DNA of 64,000 nucleotides from Armigeres subalbatus. Lineage: Eukaryota > Arthropoda > Insecta > Diptera > Culicidae. A program made the translations under genes and the position numbers. This document shows, piece by piece, positions 45,984-59,415 of this stretch. The stretch spans positions 962,732 to 1,026,731 of the forward strand of contig NW_026942913.1 in NCBI RefSeq assembly GCF_024139115.2, read 5' to 3'. The notes below the pieces were generated by a model. It was not told the DNA's origin, ran no database searches, and saw only the letters and a list, made by a program, of their open reading frames with translations. The first letter of the stretch is position 1; every line of letters starts with the position of its first letter.

Positions 45984-46246
45984 TACACTCAAAATAATCT
46001 AAACGTTGTTTCCACCTGAATTTTCAGGTACATTTTACGTGCACAAGTAGCTGCAAAAGCTTCAGAAAAATTCAGGTGAAACTTACGTGACCGGTGAATT
46101 CTATCCAAAACTCAGGTAGAACTTACCTGATTTTCACGTAGAATGAGAATTCTATCAAAAAATCAGGTAAAAGTTACGTGAATTTCAGGTGGGAAAAATC
46201 TACGTACTTTTTCAGGTGGAAACAACGTGCAGATTTTTTTGGGTGT
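45984..46246. mobile_element. 263-bp MITE with CAGGTGGAAAC/ACGTG words
   Basis: It starts TACACTCAAAATAATCTAAA with CGTTGTTTCCACCTGAA inside, and ends with the inverted TTCAGGTGGAAACAACG and TTTTTTTGGGTGTA. TCAGGTAxAAxTTACGTG-like words occur at least five times inside in both orientations. Confidence 0.85.
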
Positions 46247-46617
46247 AAGTAAGCATCATTGGAGCTAATACAGCCTGTTGATGTATCATATGAACAAATA
46301 AATAAACAAACTGTCATATAATTTTTGTGACATAAAAATCCATGTAAAAAATTAAAAGAAGCATTGTAATGCATGAAATGAGGGTTAATTTATAAGTTTT
46401 TGAGAGATTAAAATTTGAAAATGCTTGCAAAGGAATAAATAATAAGCTAAATAAATAGCTTTGATTTGGCGTAATATTATTGTGGTTTCTTGGGTTCATA
46501 TCAAGATGTGGAAACATAAATAAATAGGTTTGAATTTTCAAACATCTAGAACAATTTAGGTATGTTATTTGTCCAGTTTTCTGAAACAGAAGGCAATATT
46601 AAGTTTATTTCTAATAA

Positions 46618-48106
46618 TCTTGTAATCTTGTAATATCAACGCACCCTCTGACCATAGCCTATCTGCGTTGTATTTAAATACCGCTGAGCGATACGTCTAC
46701 TGGGCAACACGTCCGGTGTGCAGTGCACTAAGATCTCCTTAGATGCAACCGGACCGAGATCTTACTTAAGGCTCCGAATTGTCCGTTTCGTTGTGATATG
46801 TTGCCATAAAATAGAAATATATGCACTTGCTTTTCTAATCTACGGGAATATTTAAATTTACTAATGATATTGATTAGTGACAAGTAAATTCATTCATCGA
46901 TCAGATTAGAACGAGCTCAGTGCAATTAAAATATAAACGCAATACTTATCTGCAATTCACAGAAGATGTTGGGATTGTCCTTGAAGTAATCACGTTGTGA
47001 ACACAGACTTCCTGTATTGACGGTGGTTGTTATGAATATGAATACCACTGCTGATACCGGAACTATAAGATTTTCTTCATCACTGGTCGTCTGGAAAGAG
47101 GTAGATAAAAGAATTGGGCCGCTTTCACTCGCCGGCCCGCAAAACATTAGTAAGTAATTAATCTTAATACAAAAGACAAAAATACAGTTCTAATAATTCT
47201 GTCTTATTAATGGATATCACACATGCCCATCTGATACTCAACTTAACCAAAAACATATCCTCAATACTTAATAAAACGATAACTGTATATAGTTTCTATT
47301 ATTGTCCATATATACCTACTATTCAATCTAGGATTCCAAATCGGATAAATTAATTCAGTTCCTAACTAAAAGCTTATCCTCAACGCTTTGGCTGTCAATA
47401 GTCTCCACAATATGAACCTTGAAGGTTATAACTTTGTTCAATCCTACATCTGTTTATATTAAAACTCAATCCTAACTGCCCCGAAACCGCTTTCAACACT
47501 TAACTGCCCTGAGCACAGCCACTACATGCGACCCACAGGACCCCAATCGAGGACGGCCTACACTATATCGTTGTGAGCTTACACCTCTCCTGGGCTGAGC
47601 AACGCTGAAAAACATGCTCCTAACGTTTGATGCCTAAAAAATAAAAATAATTAAACTAATTACATTAAATCTTACACTTTTGATCGAACCCGGCTGACAT
47701 TCGCGTTAAACAATGTGTTCCATGAGTGCTGATCACTCATGATAACGCCCCGAATCGGTGAATAAAATGCAGTTTAACGCAGAGTTTAAACCCTCTCTTG
47801 CGCTAAGTAATGCTGAAAACCTAACTTCTAGGAATTTGATTCGTAGAAACAAATTATACTGAAATTGGTGCGTGGCAAAATAAGTTATACTATTAGCTAA
47901 TTTAGTTGAACCCTGACTACCCCACATTATACTGGCCCGTTTGGAGTCATCCAGTGGCACTTGGTCTTAGCATTCGTTTTCTTTTTAAATTCTATAACAA
48001 TTGACCACGCTTACCCCCATATTAGTATTATGTAGAACGAATGCTTGACTATTACTATACTAAGTATAGTAAAAGACCGGAAGTAATAATTGGGCCAGCC
48101 ACCACC
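46618..48106 (-). mobile_element. 1.5-kb insertion in ~24-bp direct repeats
   Basis: A 23-24 base sequence containing AATATTAAGTTTATTTCTAA lies at 46594-46617 and again at 48106-48129. On the minus strand the insert ends, just before 46618, in repeated ATTACAAG, a tail of the kind seen at non-LTR 3' ends. No RT or gag motif is visible. The minus frame at 46926-47147 (MFCGPASESGPILLS start) is unrecognised. It may be a retroposed transcript or an internal piece of a non-autonomous element. Confidence 0.45.
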
Positions 48107-48256
48107 AATATTAAGTTTATTTCTAATAAAAAATCAAAATCGGCATGAGACTCTTATGCGAATTGGAGCAGTAAAATAGGCAATTAATTTTGGTATGTAT
48201 CACGCTACGGCGAGACCAAAATATCGAGATAGGCATAATCACCGCTGGAACATAAA

Positions 48257-49410
48257 TTAGAGTGTATCATGAAGAGTACATATCCCTCTGTATCTGTTCA
48301 TTTCATACTTGTAATTTTTTTGTGATCGGTATATATCTGGTTCTCTGTTGAATATTGTTTTCGCTATTCTTTCTTGCGACATTCGCACTAAGTGACCAGC
48401 CCACTGAAGACTGCCGTATTTTATACGATTCACAATATTTTCTTCTTTGTATACTTGATACAGCTTATGATTCATGCGTCTGCGCCACACACCATTTTCT
48501 AGTTTCCCTCCAAGTATTGTACGAAGCACTTTTCGCTCGAAAACACCGAAAACTCTCCGGTCCGCTTTTTTAATGTCCATGCTTCATGTCCATAAGGGGC
48601 CATCCACAAAGTACGTCACGCTCTTAGGGGGAGGTTCCGAGCAGCGTAACGATTCATACAAAAATTCTAGAGGTTTAATACAAAAAGTGTGACGAATGGG
48701 GGAGGGGGTTGAAAATCGTCGATTTTTGCGTGACGTACTTTATGGATCTTCTTTAAAGGGCAACTGGTAGAATACGAGTTTTGTATATAGCATATTTCGT
48801 TTCCGTCTGCATATCGCGGGACCTAAGCTGGTTACGTAATCCGTAAAAGGCCTTATCCGCAGCAGCAATACGTCTTTTCACTTCAAGGTAAACATAATTG
48901 TCACATGTCACAAGTGTTCCAGGGTAAACAAATTTTTCAACAACTTCAAACACATCCCCATAACGCACTACCTCAGCACCAACACCAACAGCACTAGGTC
49001 TTCCGCTATCTCTACCTGCCACTATGTACTTTGTCTTGGTAGAGTTAATGGTTAAGCCTATCCTCGCCGTCTCCCTCTTCAGTGGGACAAAAGCCTCCAC
49101 TACTGCTCTGCGATCGATTCTAATGAGGTCGATGTCGTCCGCAAAGCCCAGGAGCATATGCGACCGTGTGATGATAGTGCCGTTCCTCTGCACGCCAGAT
49201 CTCCTAATAGAGTGCAATGTTGAACAATAAATTCGAAAGTGTATCACCCTGCTTCAATCCGTCTAAGGTTACAAACGAGGTTGACACTTCGTCTGCAATC
49301 CGGATACTTGATTTCGAGACATCCATCGTTGCACGTATTAGTCTAATCAGTTCCGCCGGAAAACCAAGTTCGGACATGCTCGCTGAACTTTGAATGCTTG
49401 ACATTTCGGA
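48257..49410 (-). pseudogene. RTE-type retrotransposon fragment, decayed
   Basis: Minus-strand order: RLIRATMD, then a GLKQGDTLSNLLFNIAL block, the LGFADDIDLI catalytic motif, and TKYAIYKTRILPVAL. A MITE (48596-48753) interrupts here, and the frame resumes YGHEAW..ADRRVFGVFERKVLRTI and WRRRMNH..LQWAGHLVRM. The 5' half (endonuclease and early RT) is missing and there are frame breaks. It belongs to the subfamily of the element at 58640-64000, not the 30-kb and 61-kb pair. It lies about 50 bases beyond the UGP poly(A) signal. Confidence 0.8.
48596..48753. mobile_element. 158-bp MITE, TAA target duplication
   Basis: GGGGCCATCCACAAAGTACG at the left is answered by the inverted CGTACTTTATGGATCTTCTT at the right. 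TAA is duplicated at 48593-48595 and 48754-48756. Removing the MITE restores the RTE reading frame across L-Y-G-H-E. Confidence 0.9.
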
Positions 49411-49455
49411 TTAATTGACTCAGGCTACAGTTACTGAACTATGTACTACAAACAT

Positions 49456-49461
49456 TTTATT
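49456..49461 (-). terminator. Poly(A) signal, probable 3' end of UGP
   Basis: AATAAA on the minus strand lies about 330 bases past the UGP stop codon, with no better candidate before the RTE remnant. Confidence 0.45.
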
Positions 49462-49790
49462 CAAAAGCTTTAAAAACAAAATTATAAACAAATCTACACA
49501 CGATAACAAAATATCAATAAAACTTTGTTTTGTTGTTTTCATCTATGTATAAGTTATATTTAAAACCCTAAATGTTTAATTCTCATCAGATGAAACTTCG
49601 CCTGTAAATATAAAATGTTTCTTAAATGAAAAAGTTCAAAACTTTTGCACATATTATTGCTACACTGGGTGACATAATTGCTTTTAAGAAGCTCTTTAAA
49701 TATGTTTTCTATGGTGCGCTTTATGTCGGCGTTCTCTCACAGCAGATATACGATGTTGGGCCTCATTAGAAACGACACGGAAACACCTGA

Positions 49791-51642
<1,852 letters not shown>

Positions 51643-51799
51643 CTACAAACAGAGGATAAGAAAGGTATATAAGTTAGAGCAAAATATTAAAATAACAAAT
51701 AATAAATTCTATTTAATCAACAAGTTGTAGTTTTCTCACTCTTCCTCGTGCAAAGGAGGAGTTCATCCAAATCGGGACGAAAAATTGGGGCATTGAATG

Positions 51800-51879
51800 T
51801 ACTGCCGTCATACGCATAATTGTTCCATGTTTGCTGGGATTCCCATGTATATGGGACAGTTATGCGTACAGCGGCAGTT
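51800..51879. mobile_element. 80-bp hairpin element, copy 2
   Basis: TACTGCCGTCATACGCATAA is partly inverted in TTATGCGTACAGCGGCAGT. It lies about 160 bases upstream of the visible UGP exon, within the presumed first intron or 5' flank. Confidence 0.7.
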
Positions 51880-53409
51880 TTATTCCTGACGGATTCTGTA
51901 CCTGCAGAAAGCATTGGTCAGCAACTAATTTCTAGTTTCTGGGGAAAGCATAAAACATGATGAAAGTAAATGTCACTTTAAAATGTAAGGCGCAGGTGAC
52001 GAACTAGTTTATTAAAAATTAAAAGTTACCAACTTGTACAAATTAAAGCTGGGGAAAAAAAACTGCAAGGAGGAAACGTCCCAGTGGAAGATGTTATGCC
52101 AAGTTATAAACATTGTAGCAATGGAAATCATAATATGATTTATTCAGATTGTGTTAAGCAGAGTATTATTTCAATCCGATATAATCATCACCGATTGCAT
52201 CAAATAGAAAAAAAAGTAGAAGGTTGTAGCAAAGACACGACCGCAAATTGAATGTAGAATTACGTATAATACGGGGTGGATTCAAAATTCGATACTCGAG
52301 TTACTGGCTTTTCCTTCCTGACCTCTTTTCGTGACGGTCCAAAATTTGAAACTTTGGAATGATTCCCCTATCTTACCGAAGGACGTAATTCTACGTCAAA
52401 ACTTTCATACAGTTAAAGCTATTGATCTAATAACAAACCTTAAATGTTTAACTCTTTCTAATGCGTACGAAATTGTATTGAATTGAAAATTTACATCTCC
52501 TTCTATTAGGCTTTCTGCGAGCGTGTACGCACACGCACATTTCACTCACACTTTTTTTTTCTTTGTCTGTCATATAGAGCTCGGACCTCACTAACACTTT
52601 TACTCAGTTTGTTTGCAACCACGAGCAGCTGTCACGGCAAAATCAAATGGGATTGTTTGCAACCACAACCGTGCGTTCGTGTTGGTGAGAAATGTCGGCG
52701 AGACCCTAATTGGAATTTCAGTAAACCTGTCTAACAATTGTACATCTCGACAACTGGCCACTGGCCAGTGGAGATATATCAGCTTCCACACTGATATTCT
52801 TCCCTCCCCCTTCATACGGGAGCTTGGCAGAAGGAAGGTCGTGCGATATGTGCCATCACAAATATTGCCCTCCGCTCGCTTTCAAATCGACTTCTATAAA
52901 AACATTCTTCATGCCTGCCGTATCCCTAACGGAACTATCAATTCTATACTTTCGCCTCTAATGCTATCATGAACATGTACGTCCAAGTTTGGAAGATGAT
53001 ATTAGCATTTCCATATCAAGAATATTTTATAACTAACTACATGCAATATAAATGCAATCTATTTTCATACCATTGGTTCTGCCAATAAATTGTATGTGCA
53101 ATCATCGATAGTTGATAACTATCAACATCTGCATATAAACCTCAATAGCGAACTAATAGACTTGTTAGTGTTGGAATCGAGCTTGGAAAACTGATGGTTG
53201 GATCAATATTTTCTTTGGCGACAAAATGTAAGCGAATTCAGTTTAACTTCTCAAATATCTACTAATGAGTTTTCATTTTTCAGTATCGTTCAAATTCCAG
53301 CGGTGGACGTGCGCGCACCATGTTTGACCAGCACCAGTACCGCTTAATTGATTTCCGTTATGTTATTTTCCATGTGGAAAAAATGGCATGACAGCTTGTT
53401 GTTGCCTGT
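51880..53409. other. Upstream of UGP, start exon not identified
   Basis: The first UGP exon and promoter should lie on the minus strand here or beyond, but I could not pick an ATG exon. A pyrimidine-rich stretch is at 52545-52565. The 119-codon plus frame at 52613-52972 has no known motif. Confidence 0.3.
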
Positions 53410-54060
53410 TTCTAGTCGATAAATTGGAGGATGATTCGGAGAAGTGCAAGGATATTATCACAAAAAGGCATGACCTGTGCTGAAAAATCAAAAGTTTACA
53501 TCCTTAGGGAATTGTCCCAAAGAATTACGCCAAACATTCGACTCACTGTAGTGAGAACCAGATATTATGGCTGTGGAGTTAATTGACCTAGCTAGTGAGT
53601 GGATCAATTTCACGATGGCCGGTTGAACCGGGAAGCAGCCTAATTATCTAAAGTGGTGTGACATGCAACTCGCCAAATCTGGCCAACACTTCACGGGACG
53701 GGTTTTATGGAAGGTAGACTGCGGTTCTTGAGACATTCCTACTTGTACAGCTTCAAGTCCATCGTCTTATTCGTCACAAACACTTAGGTCTTTGCTCCAC
53801 AGCTGCCTATCCCTTGCCAAAATCATGTTTTTTTTGCAATTTTGTCCAAAAAGCAAATATAAACATCGCAGGAACTACTCCTCGTGCCGTCGCCATGTGG
53901 AATTTTTGGCTAGGAAGCTGTTCCAAATCCATTTTGACGTAGGTTCCATCGTCAATGAGCAGGATTATAAACGTGGGTGTGCACATTTTTTTCTCTCCTT
54001 TCGGCTAGGTAGACAAACCGCTGTAAAAGAATTCTTGCAGCGGTCACTTTCCGTGCCGCT
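53410..54060 (-). pseudogene. mariner-like (ITm, DD37E-type) transposase fossil
   Basis: On the minus strand, in broken frames, the order is DETYVKMDLEQLPSQKFH, ATARGVVPAMFIFAFW, then CWPDLASC. This matches the catalytic core of ITm-family mariner-like transposases, with the second acidic residue in the WPDLASCH block. There are several stops and frameshifts, and the first DDE residue and the ends are not resolved. DD37E rather than another ITm class is from resemblance only. Confidence 0.65.
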
Positions 54061-54105
54061 GCAATACAATGATTCTGGATTCTAAATGGACATAGCTTTA
54101 AGCAG

Positions 54106-54235
54106 TGTATGTAATTAAGAGTGGCGACATGTGCCGCATTTGACAGGTCTCTTGCTCGTTTGGAACACGATTTTGTATGGGAATGGCAGATGAATTTTGT
54201 TCCAATTCTGACAGTGTCGCCACTCTTAATTACTT
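54106..54235. mobile_element. 130-bp MITE, GTATGTAATTAAGAGTGGCG ends, copy 2
   Basis: Same terminal inverted repeats as 7100-7230. The interior is in the opposite orientation (GACAGGTCTC..GGAACACGATTTTG). It sits next to the mariner fossil. Confidence 0.85.
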
Positions 54236-54252
54236 AATTACGGGTTCCCCCA

Positions 54253-54405
54253 AACACACGCGACGCGACAGTCGCGACGCGATTCTATCGCTTGGCGACA
54301 GCGATTCTGTCGCCATTGATATGGGAGCGTAAATAGAACATTGCCTGCAGCGACCCAACGATAGAATCGCGGCGGCTAGTTGTCGCCGTCGCGGCGTTCA
54401 AATCG
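54253..54405. repeat. GC-rich foldback, GCGACGCGA words
   Basis: GCGACGCGACAGTCGCGACG and GCGATTCTATCGCTTGG on the left are answered by GATAGAATCGCGGCGG and GTCGCCGTCGCGGCG on the right. Imperfect arms about 60 bp long; boundaries approximate. Confidence 0.55.
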
Positions 54406-54686
54406 CTTAGGTCTGCCGGATCCTTTATTCCTATACAGGGAGTTTTGCATCCCCCAGAACACGAAGATCTCATTTTTTTCAAAAAATCCAAGAATTCGAT
54501 TTTCGACTTTTCCTTTGGTCCCCCTTGGGAAAATTTTCATTGGTAAACATTTCAAAACTTGATGATTTTTAGGCACCCCTAAATCATGTTCAATTGAGTT
54601 CATATTTTGGGGTAATGAAACTTGTGAGCAACAGCAATGTCGTTTTTTGAAATTCGATGATTTTGTCCCATACATTCCATTGGCAC

Positions 54687-54867
54687 CCTATTGTCTATGC
54701 CTGCAATTGCATGAGTATATCTAGTGTGGCAAGTACGATTGATACACTTCGCGCAGGGAGTCGAGAATGTGTCTCACCCGAAACATCCTAGGCCGGACCG
54801 AGAATCGAACTTGCCTGTTCTGTTTGGCAATCCTACGCCCTTGCTCGCAAGAATAACTGAAGATCCC
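54687..54867 (-). mobile_element. tRNA-derived SINE, 3'-shortened relative of 29255-29535
   Basis: CAATTGCATGAGTAT, GTGTGGCAAGTACGATTGAT, AACATCCTAGGCCGGACCGA and GAATCGAACTTGCC follow 29372-29490 closely, same orientation. The tail half is missing and no target duplication is clear. Confidence 0.75.
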
Positions 54868-55743
54868 TGTTAGCATAACTAAAATTCTAAATAATTCCCA
54901 AACCCAGTATAGTGAAGGAAGGCGAAATCTTTCGTTAAAAAGCCATCTCACAATAAAAGGTTGATCTTGTTATCTGAAACAACCTAAATCTATCGAATCA
55001 TCAATTGAGTAAAACCAGTAAAACACAAAAAATACAACCAATTCAATTGAAAGAGCGAGAGAACTAATGAGAAAATTCTAATCACGTGGAGCTGGTTATC
55101 ACTGCACACTTGACATTCAATGATTAACGAATATAATTCGACCCCTGAACTAGCTGTGATGCATCCAGTAGAGATCTACCATGATAATGATTGAAGCAGC
55201 ACAACTAATTACACTGCAGTCACTAGAACTCAACATCGCGAATGTGTTGGTAAGAAAACAATAATACCTAATCACAACGAGTCTAGGAAAAGTTATACTA
55301 ACTTGACCATTCCCAACAGTTTGGTTCAGCATCTTGAACTGCCTCTCGTTTGTAGTCAGCACACATGTTGCTTCTGGGTATAGAGTGGCGCAAGAGTTGT
55401 CCATTTTCAAGATGAATGAATAAAACAGCACTGTCTTTATGTTCCAGTTTGTTCCACTACGGTACTGCACAACAACGTCCTACTGATTCAAAAACCTTCC
55501 AGTAACTGAGAACCACGCACCAGACGTACAAATACAAATTGCTTTCGCAGCTTGCCTAATTTAAATTATAACTTTGCGGAGAATCGACGGTAGTATCAGC
55601 TAGTAGGTATATGCGAGGGCCAAACTAACTGCCACAGTGAACTGCTGTCGAAATGACCTCGTAGAAAGCAAAGATATTCCCGCGCGTGATAAAGCTGCTG
55701 GCGCTTATGTTTTACAAATGTATGCACTGATTTGGATGGAGTA

Positions 55744-55824
55744 TACTGCCGTGAATCGCAAATCAGTCCCATCTGTATGTGGATGCTGTATACAGATGGG
55801 ACTGACTTGCGATTCACGGCAGTA
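55744..55824. mobile_element. 81-bp hairpin element, copy 3, near-perfect stem
   Basis: A 35-base arm starting TACTGCCGTGAATCGCAAAT pairs with the opposite arm at 34 of 35 positions across an 11-base loop. The arms continue as CAGTCCCATCTGTAT. TA flanks both sides. Confidence 0.9.
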
Positions 55825-56844
55825 TATTTATATTGGTACACTCCGGAACCATAAGCATTACTGGAACTGGTATCGTGAGTGAATCTGACCGAATATTTGA
55901 TTGATGTTTATGTAAGCCCATTTAGACTACAAGCTTTTTAATAAATAGTATCTTGATATGCATTATAATCGAAGAAAATTAAATGTGTGAACTTTGACAC
56001 AAAGACTTTTCATCAATGGGCTATTATAAAGTTGAAAAAAATTTGGACTGAAAAACAATCAAAGACTATTGTGTACACATACTAAAATTTTTAACGCATT
56101 GACAGAATGACAGGACACCACACTCCTTTTATGTACATATATCAGAAACCTGACCCAACAAAATGAATTGAGATAACGATAGCAATGATGACGAAGCAAT
56201 TTCAGTGTCATTTTCCACTGTCCTATCGTCTAGCTAAGATAAGTTCAGACAACGCTGAAAATATGCTACATCATTTGCGTGACGCAAATTTCAGGTAGTC
56301 GAACTGAAATTCATCATCGTTATACCGCAATATGTAGTAACATCAGCTTAGTTATAAGCGAAAACAAAACAGCCGTTAGGATGCTTAGCTGTAAACAACG
56401 TGTTGAAAGTATAGAGGAATAGATCTTCAAAAATGGGCGTGTCATAATTTAAACTAAAAAAAACTGGACACTGAATTGTGAAATAGGTAGCCCTTTGCAT
56501 TTTTTGCTTGAAATCGAAAACGAAATAAAAAATAATTGTTATTTTTAGACGCATGACTATGCTCGGTAACTCAGAATCGCAATGTTGTGAAATAATATGA
56601 ATCGGTTCAACCTTAGGTAAATGAATGGCAAAAAAATTGGAATGTGCACTGGGTTATCTTCTATATAGGAGAAATGGCGGCTTTGGCAGCTTTTGTTCTA
56701 TTATTGTCAGGGGGGTTTTTGTTGATTAAATTTCATGAAATTTTGCCACTTTATTCTTTGATATGCAAAGATTTTTTAGGCCAAATTTGAGCATAATTAG
56801 TTTAGTAAAAACTTAATTCACCGAGTAGTGATATTGCCTTTCTC

Positions 56845-57195
56845 GCATTTAGCCAAGACACCAACCTTATATGGTGCTAATATGGGTCGATGTACCATTT
56901 TCTTTATAACTTTTAGGCGCAACGGTCTATCGTTATGAAAATCAATAGTGATCAACTAGAGTTTGTCGCCCGTCGAATGCAACTTGTTGCGAGGAAATCG
57001 GTTAAGAATTACTATACGAAAAGTTGGCTAATGTTTTTCGGTTTTCGTGTGCACACACACACACACACATACACACGGACAGACAGACATTTGTTCAGCT
57101 CGACGAGCTGAGTCGATTGGTATATAACACTATGGGTCTCTGAGGCTTCTATAAAAAGTTCGTTTTCGGAGTGAAATGATAGCCTTTCGGTACAA
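56845..57195. repeat. Dispersed repeat with (CA)n, GCCTTTCTCG type
   Basis: Contains GCCTTTCTCGCATTTAGCC, a (CA)n run at 57051-57076, the palindromic CAGCTCGACGAGCTG and CACTATGGGTCTCTGAGGC. Several blocks also occur, inverted, at 4085-4160, linking it to the 4052-4703 element. Only one end is clear. Confidence 0.6.
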
Positions 57196-57374
57196 CTCAA
57201 CTCGGCTCCTCCCCCTTCATAAAGAGAGAGGGGGGGGGCTCATACAAGTAAAACATCAATTTCTTTACAACTCGAGGAATAATCAAGCAAATGGAACCAA
57301 ATCTGGCATGTGGAGGTTTTGGAACGGAAGATATGTTTCGAAACCCGTCCCCCTTCTGGAAAGCACAAATGAAA

Positions 57375-57628
57375 CAGAAATTTCTGCATAACTCGAGAAC
57401 TAATCAGAAAGTAATTCACTTTTAGGTGAAACGAAGTTCATCGGGTCTGCAAGTTCAATAATAAAACCTGAATCTGCCTCCAACACAACTTGGAATTCAG
57501 AAACAGAAATTTCTGCATATCTCGAGAACTAATCAGAAAGTAATTCACTTTTAGGTGAAACGAAGTTCATCGGGTCTGCAAGTTCAATAATAAAACCTGA
57601 ATCTGCCTCCAACACAACTTGGAATTCA
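57375..57628. repeat. Recent 129-bp tandem duplication
   Basis: CAGAAATTTCTGCAT starts at 57375 and again at 57504. The two units are identical across nearly their whole length, differing by one base seen (CATAACTCG against CATATCTCG). Confidence 0.9.
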
Positions 57629-58039
57629 AATCATGAACTTTAGTATTTAGTTTATTAAACCTAGATAAGACAAGACTAAACTCAGTAGAATCCCATTGGG
57701 TTACAAAAATTAAACGTATTTAATTAAACTTCAATTCTGAATTGAATGATCTGTTCGCGTGCAATTAATGCGATTTGCTCAATTCGTTTGCCTACTCTAA
57801 ACCAAATATTAAATTTAATTGACTTTCCAAAAGTTGAACGTACACATACACAGCCAATATCAGCAAAAATTTCGTCGAAAATCGAACAGCCAAGATCTCG
57901 GTAAAATTTCTAAACTCTGTACACTGGGGTTGGTTTTAAGGCATTTTATTTGCGGTTTTGATTTACGGCGAATATATCCCTCGCGTAAAAATAGACTTTA
58001 GTGTAGTTCCTTGACGATACTTCAGCCATATCTCATCGG

Positions 58040-58440
58040 AATTCAGCAGGGATTGAATCCTAAAGAGAAAGAGCAAGTCTCTCACTTATCATCTCTGTAT
58101 ACATATACGATATGACCGCGAGAAACTTTTTTCGCAAGCTGTCATGATAGAGAACTGATTCGGGATACTATACCCCATGATAAATTTCTTTTAAAAAGCT
58201 CCAAATACGGGGAGCACTGGCTCTGATGATGCATTTCAACTTGTTCTACACACCTGTGCAGTAACCAACACGAAAGGAGCGAAAACAAAGCGAGAATCAC
58301 CTTTTTTCTATAGAGGCTGCCTATCCGATTCTGTTTTTTTTTCGCACTTGTATACAAGTTTGATACATTTGTTATCATGGCTTGTTATGATTCGGAACAG
58401 TTTTTGCCTCTCTTTTATCGTTGTTCGTTATCTATTGAGA
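58040..58440 (+). repeat. Repeat family A, uninterrupted copy
   Basis: It matches 14523-14715 and then 12239-12512 in reverse complement, in continuous order, and so shows what the interrupted copy looked like. A short loss is visible near the start of the second half (GTTGAAATG against CAACTTGTTC). Non-coding; class not recognised. Confidence 0.75.
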
Positions 58441-58639
58441 GCGATTTCTGCAAACCCTGGAATTCAGCTTAAATATATTTGAACAAGATTTCGCTAACGA
58501 TTACCAAAGACTTAGTAAAATTTACCAAAATATTGATAATTTTTTATGGATATTTGTCGAAATTTTGCAGAGATCTCAGTTGTTGGATTTTTTTAAATGT
58601 CGGACTTACTCAAATAGTGTGAGGCATAATAAATCACTG

Positions 58640-59415
58640 GGCTGCAAAATTGTCGGTTGACATCAAGGAAGGAGCGCCCAACATAGCTCAGGTCCCCACA
58701 AGTACCTATATCACGCCGACCGACCCGGCAACAAAATAAGGGCTATGATTAGAAACTCGGTACCTGGAATGTCAGGACCCTAAATGAACCTGGACAAGTG
58801 AGCCTTCTGGCTAGTGAACTGCAGAAGGTTGGAGTGAACGTGGCCGCTTTTCAAGAAGTCCGATGGCCTAAATCCTCAGAACGTGAATTCCGAGCTGTGG
58901 TCCCCACACCAACACTGCATTCAAGTATAATATCTATCACAGCGGCGGCGAAAAAGCAGAGCATGGAGTTGGTTTCGCAGTGATGGGCAAGCAGATGAAG
59001 CGAGTGATGCGGTGGAAACTCATAGCGAAAGAATCTGTGTGTTGAGGATACGTGGCAAATTCTCCAATTACAACCTAATCAATGTTTACGCACCGACAAA
59101 CGATAAATCCGACGACGTGAAGGACACGTTTTATGTCTTGATAAAGTCTATGGAGAGTGCCCAAAGTATGACGTGAAAATTGTTATCGGTCGCTAGAGAG
59201 GACTTTTTCCGTCCCACAATCGGCAGGGAGAGCCTTCTCTCCGCTACCAATGCAACGGCCTACGGCTAGTAAATTTCGCTGCTACCAGAGGGATGGCCAT
59301 AAGTAGCACCTACTTTGCACGAAAGAACATCCGAAAGCACACCTGGAGACACCCAAAGTATGAAACTTGCAATCAGATAGGCCATGTTCTGGTGGATAAG
59401 CGCCATTTGTCGCGT
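58640..59415 (+). pseudogene. RTE-type element, 5' part: endonuclease
   Basis: Frames carry GTWNVRTLNEPGQVSLLASE, NVAAFQEVRWPKS, a ERICVLRIRGKFSNYNLINV block with YAPTND, then HTWRHP and NQIGHVLVDKRH. This is the APE-type endonuclease of an RTE-like element in correct order, with several frameshifts. The catalytic GDxNA block is damaged. The element is cut near 59410 and resumes at about 62233. Confidence 0.8.

Noticed and set aside
52613..52972. 119-codon plus-strand frame upstream of UGP
   Set aside because: No known domain, no splice signals that fit, and it overlaps the region where the UGP start exon or promoter is expected on the other strand.
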